This document shows positions 15,070-15,733 of a DNA stretch of 15,733 nucleotides, in pieces (the first letter of the stretch is position 1; each line of letters starts with the position of its first letter). The notes under the pieces are model-generated. The model saw only the letters and a program-made list of their open reading frames with translations, was not told where the DNA came from and did no database searches. This stretch comes from CAZDAW01 sp964503685. GTDB taxonomy: Bacteria; Chloroflexota; Anaerolineae; Anaerolineales; Anaerolineaceae. The stretch lies in contig CAZDAW010000085.1 of assembly GCA_964503685.1 (NCBI GenBank), forward strand, positions 1 through 15,733, given 5' to 3'. Position numbers and translations under genes: made by a program.

Positions 15070-15243
15070 CGACTGGGCTGACTGGGAGGGGGTCAATGTG
15101 TGAGAATTAGTTGGGATGGAAAATGAAATTTGTTATGAAGGTGCGCAAGCTGGTTAAACACCAATATCCCCTTATTAGAGTCTGTTCATTTACGGTAAAG
15201 ACAAAAAAGTCCGGTTTTTGTAAGCGCTTTTGCCGGGTGATTA

Positions 15244-15309
15244 CTACTTGTCTTTTTTCTTGTCTTTCTTCTTTTTCTTATCTTTATCCTTATCCTTATC
15301 TTTAGCCAT
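15244..15309 (-). CDS. Micropeptide of 21 residues made of Lys and Asp
   Basis: A very small open frame on the minus strand. After Met-Ala, all 19 remaining residues are Lys or Asp: first alternating (KDKDKDKD), then Lys runs broken by single Asp. It is preceded by a near-ideal ribosome-binding site, AAAGGAGG (15318-15325), eight bases before the ATG, and by a plausible promoter (15349-15377), so translation is likely despite its size. The codons vary (AAA and AAG, GAT and GAC), so it is not a pure microsatellite, though slippage could have expanded it. No signal peptide or membrane segment exists. A strongly basic, disordered peptide could bind nucleic acids or ribosomes, but I do not recognise a family and assign no function. 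Confidence 0.6.
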   Translation of the reverse strand: MAKDKDKDKDKKKKKDKKKDK

Positions 15310-15317
15310 CTTTTATT

Positions 15318-15325
15318 CCTCCTTT
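15318..15325 (-). promoter_or_regulatory. Ribosome-binding site of the Lys/Asp micropeptide
   Basis: AAAGGAGG on the minus strand, eight bases before the ATG at 15309. It is among the strongest Shine-Dalgarno matches in the window and is the main reason to regard the tiny frame downstream as a real gene. Confidence 0.65.
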
Positions 15326-15348
15326 CAGCCTGTTTATTTTCAATACAA

Positions 15349-15377
15349 ATCATAGCATTTTTATCTTTGAGAGACAA
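15349..15377 (-). promoter_or_regulatory. Promoter of the Lys/Asp micropeptide gene
   Basis: On the minus strand, TTGTCT (15377-15372), a 17-base spacer and TATGAT (15354-15349) preceded by TGC form an extended -10 promoter. Transcription would start near 15342, giving a short leader of about 33 bases that holds the ribosome-binding site. Confidence 0.5.
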
Positions 15378-15450
15378 GCGAAAAGACAATAAACTTTCCT
15401 GACGAGTCGTGTTACTTTTTCAAGCAGCTCAATTTGAGTTAAACGGGGGT

Positions 15451-15678
15451 TTAAACTGGAACCAATAAAAGCTGTCCTAACGGAGCGAAGGGCCAACTCA
15501 CTACTTTGCCGGTGAAATAATCGGGTACGCTGGCAACGCGCCCTACACGCCGCCTATCAATTGGTAGGGTGTCGTTGAGCGGTTCTGCAAGATGACCTGA
15601 ATTGACCGTGGCGAAAGCTCAACGCACCAGACCCCACCGCCCCGCAAATTGGCGCGCTGGCGCCTCCAGAGGCGGCAT
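15451..15678 (-). pseudogene. Protein-like reading frame interrupted by one in-frame TGA
   Basis: On the minus strand, ATG at 15678 opens 19 codons ending in TGA (15621-15619). The same frame then runs open for 55 further codons to TAA at 15453. The downstream part looks protein-like, with stretches such as AEPLNDTLPIDRRRVGRVA and DYFTGKVVSWPFAPLGQ, but has no start of its own. Upstream of the ATG the frame stays open to the window edge. It may be a decayed gene, a fragment of a dispersed repeat, or chance. Within it lie a CCCTAC/GTAGGG inverted repeat (15541-15546 with 15564-15569) and a tight CGCCTC/GAGGCG hairpin (15661-15674), more in keeping with repeat DNA. No ribosome-binding site is evident. 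The rest of 15310-15733 holds only the micropeptide promoter. Confidence 0.3.
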
Positions 15679-15733
15679 ACGCACCCAGTTAGATATACTA
15701 TAGACAAGTGGTTCAAAAAGGGATAGAAAAGAA

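Noticed and set aside
15201..15221. ACAAAAA/TTTTTGT inverted repeat as terminator
   Set aside because: The stem is nearly all A-T and weak, and no proper T tract follows on either strand in the right place.
15220..15233. Palindrome around AAGCGCTT, resembling a LacI/CcpA site
   Set aside because: The core fits but the outer bases do not match the CelR operator, and it lies after, not before, a gene.
15111..15305. Plus-strand open frame of 64 codons
   Set aside because: It has no ribosome-binding site, and its second half is the antisense of the Lys/Asp micropeptide gene.
1..15733. CRISPR array, tRNA, rRNA, transposase or phage genes
   Set aside because: I saw no regular spaced repeats, tRNA-like cloverleaf, rRNA stretch or mobile-element protein motifs on either strand.

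Overview
The window looks like chromosomal DNA from an anaerobic, saccharolytic bacterium, most likely of the Chloroflexota (Anaerolineae). This placement is inferred from the gene families, the moderate GC content and the V/Q/T-rich linker after the lipobox of the binding protein. No rRNA or marker gene is present to prove it. The window also contains one run of ten N, so it is draft or metagenomic sequence.

Layout: a GH130 beta-mannoside phosphorylase gene (53-1024, minus) lies opposite a LacI-family repressor gene (1226-2254, plus). Then follows a long plus-strand cluster: a lipoprotein sugar/peptide-type binding protein (2425-4212), an OppB-like permease (4295-5290), an OppC-like permease interrupted by the N gap (5287-6256), two OppD/OppF-like ATPases (6259-8155), a cellobiose phosphorylase (GH94, 8166-10625), a GH1 beta-glucosidase (10645-12006) and a second, different GH94 phosphorylase (12056-14467). 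A convergent VOC/glyoxalase-fold gene (14476-14955, minus) closes the cluster. The last ~780 bases are mostly non-coding. They hold a very small minus-strand gene for a peptide of almost only Lys and Asp, and a minus-strand reading frame broken by one TGA.

How it works together: the palindrome TGGGAGCGCTCCCA occurs perfectly twice (1112-1125 and 2289-2302) and once in degenerate form (1194-1207), always beside the promoters of GH130, lacI and the binding-protein operon. This is the operator known for the cellobiose-responsive repressor CelR of Thermobifida fusca. The locus therefore reads as a CelR-type regulon. Beta-1,4-linked gluco- and manno-oligosaccharides would be bound outside, imported by an Opp-type ABC transporter, and split inside, mainly by phosphorolysis (GH94 and GH130, giving glucose-1-phosphate and mannose-1-phosphate), with GH1 hydrolysis as a complement. 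No secreted cellulase or mannanase is visible, so the cell would take up products made elsewhere.

The points of most interest are: (1) the second GH94, whose acceptor-site residues (Q190, K608, K612) look like those of cellobionic acid phosphorylase, which suggests use of oxidised cellulose fragments; (2) the N gap, which is flanked by two diverged copies of the same OppC segment and therefore hides either a tandem transporter duplication or a misassembly; (3) facing promoters that share one operator; and (4) the Lys/Asp micropeptide gene with its own good promoter and ribosome-binding site.
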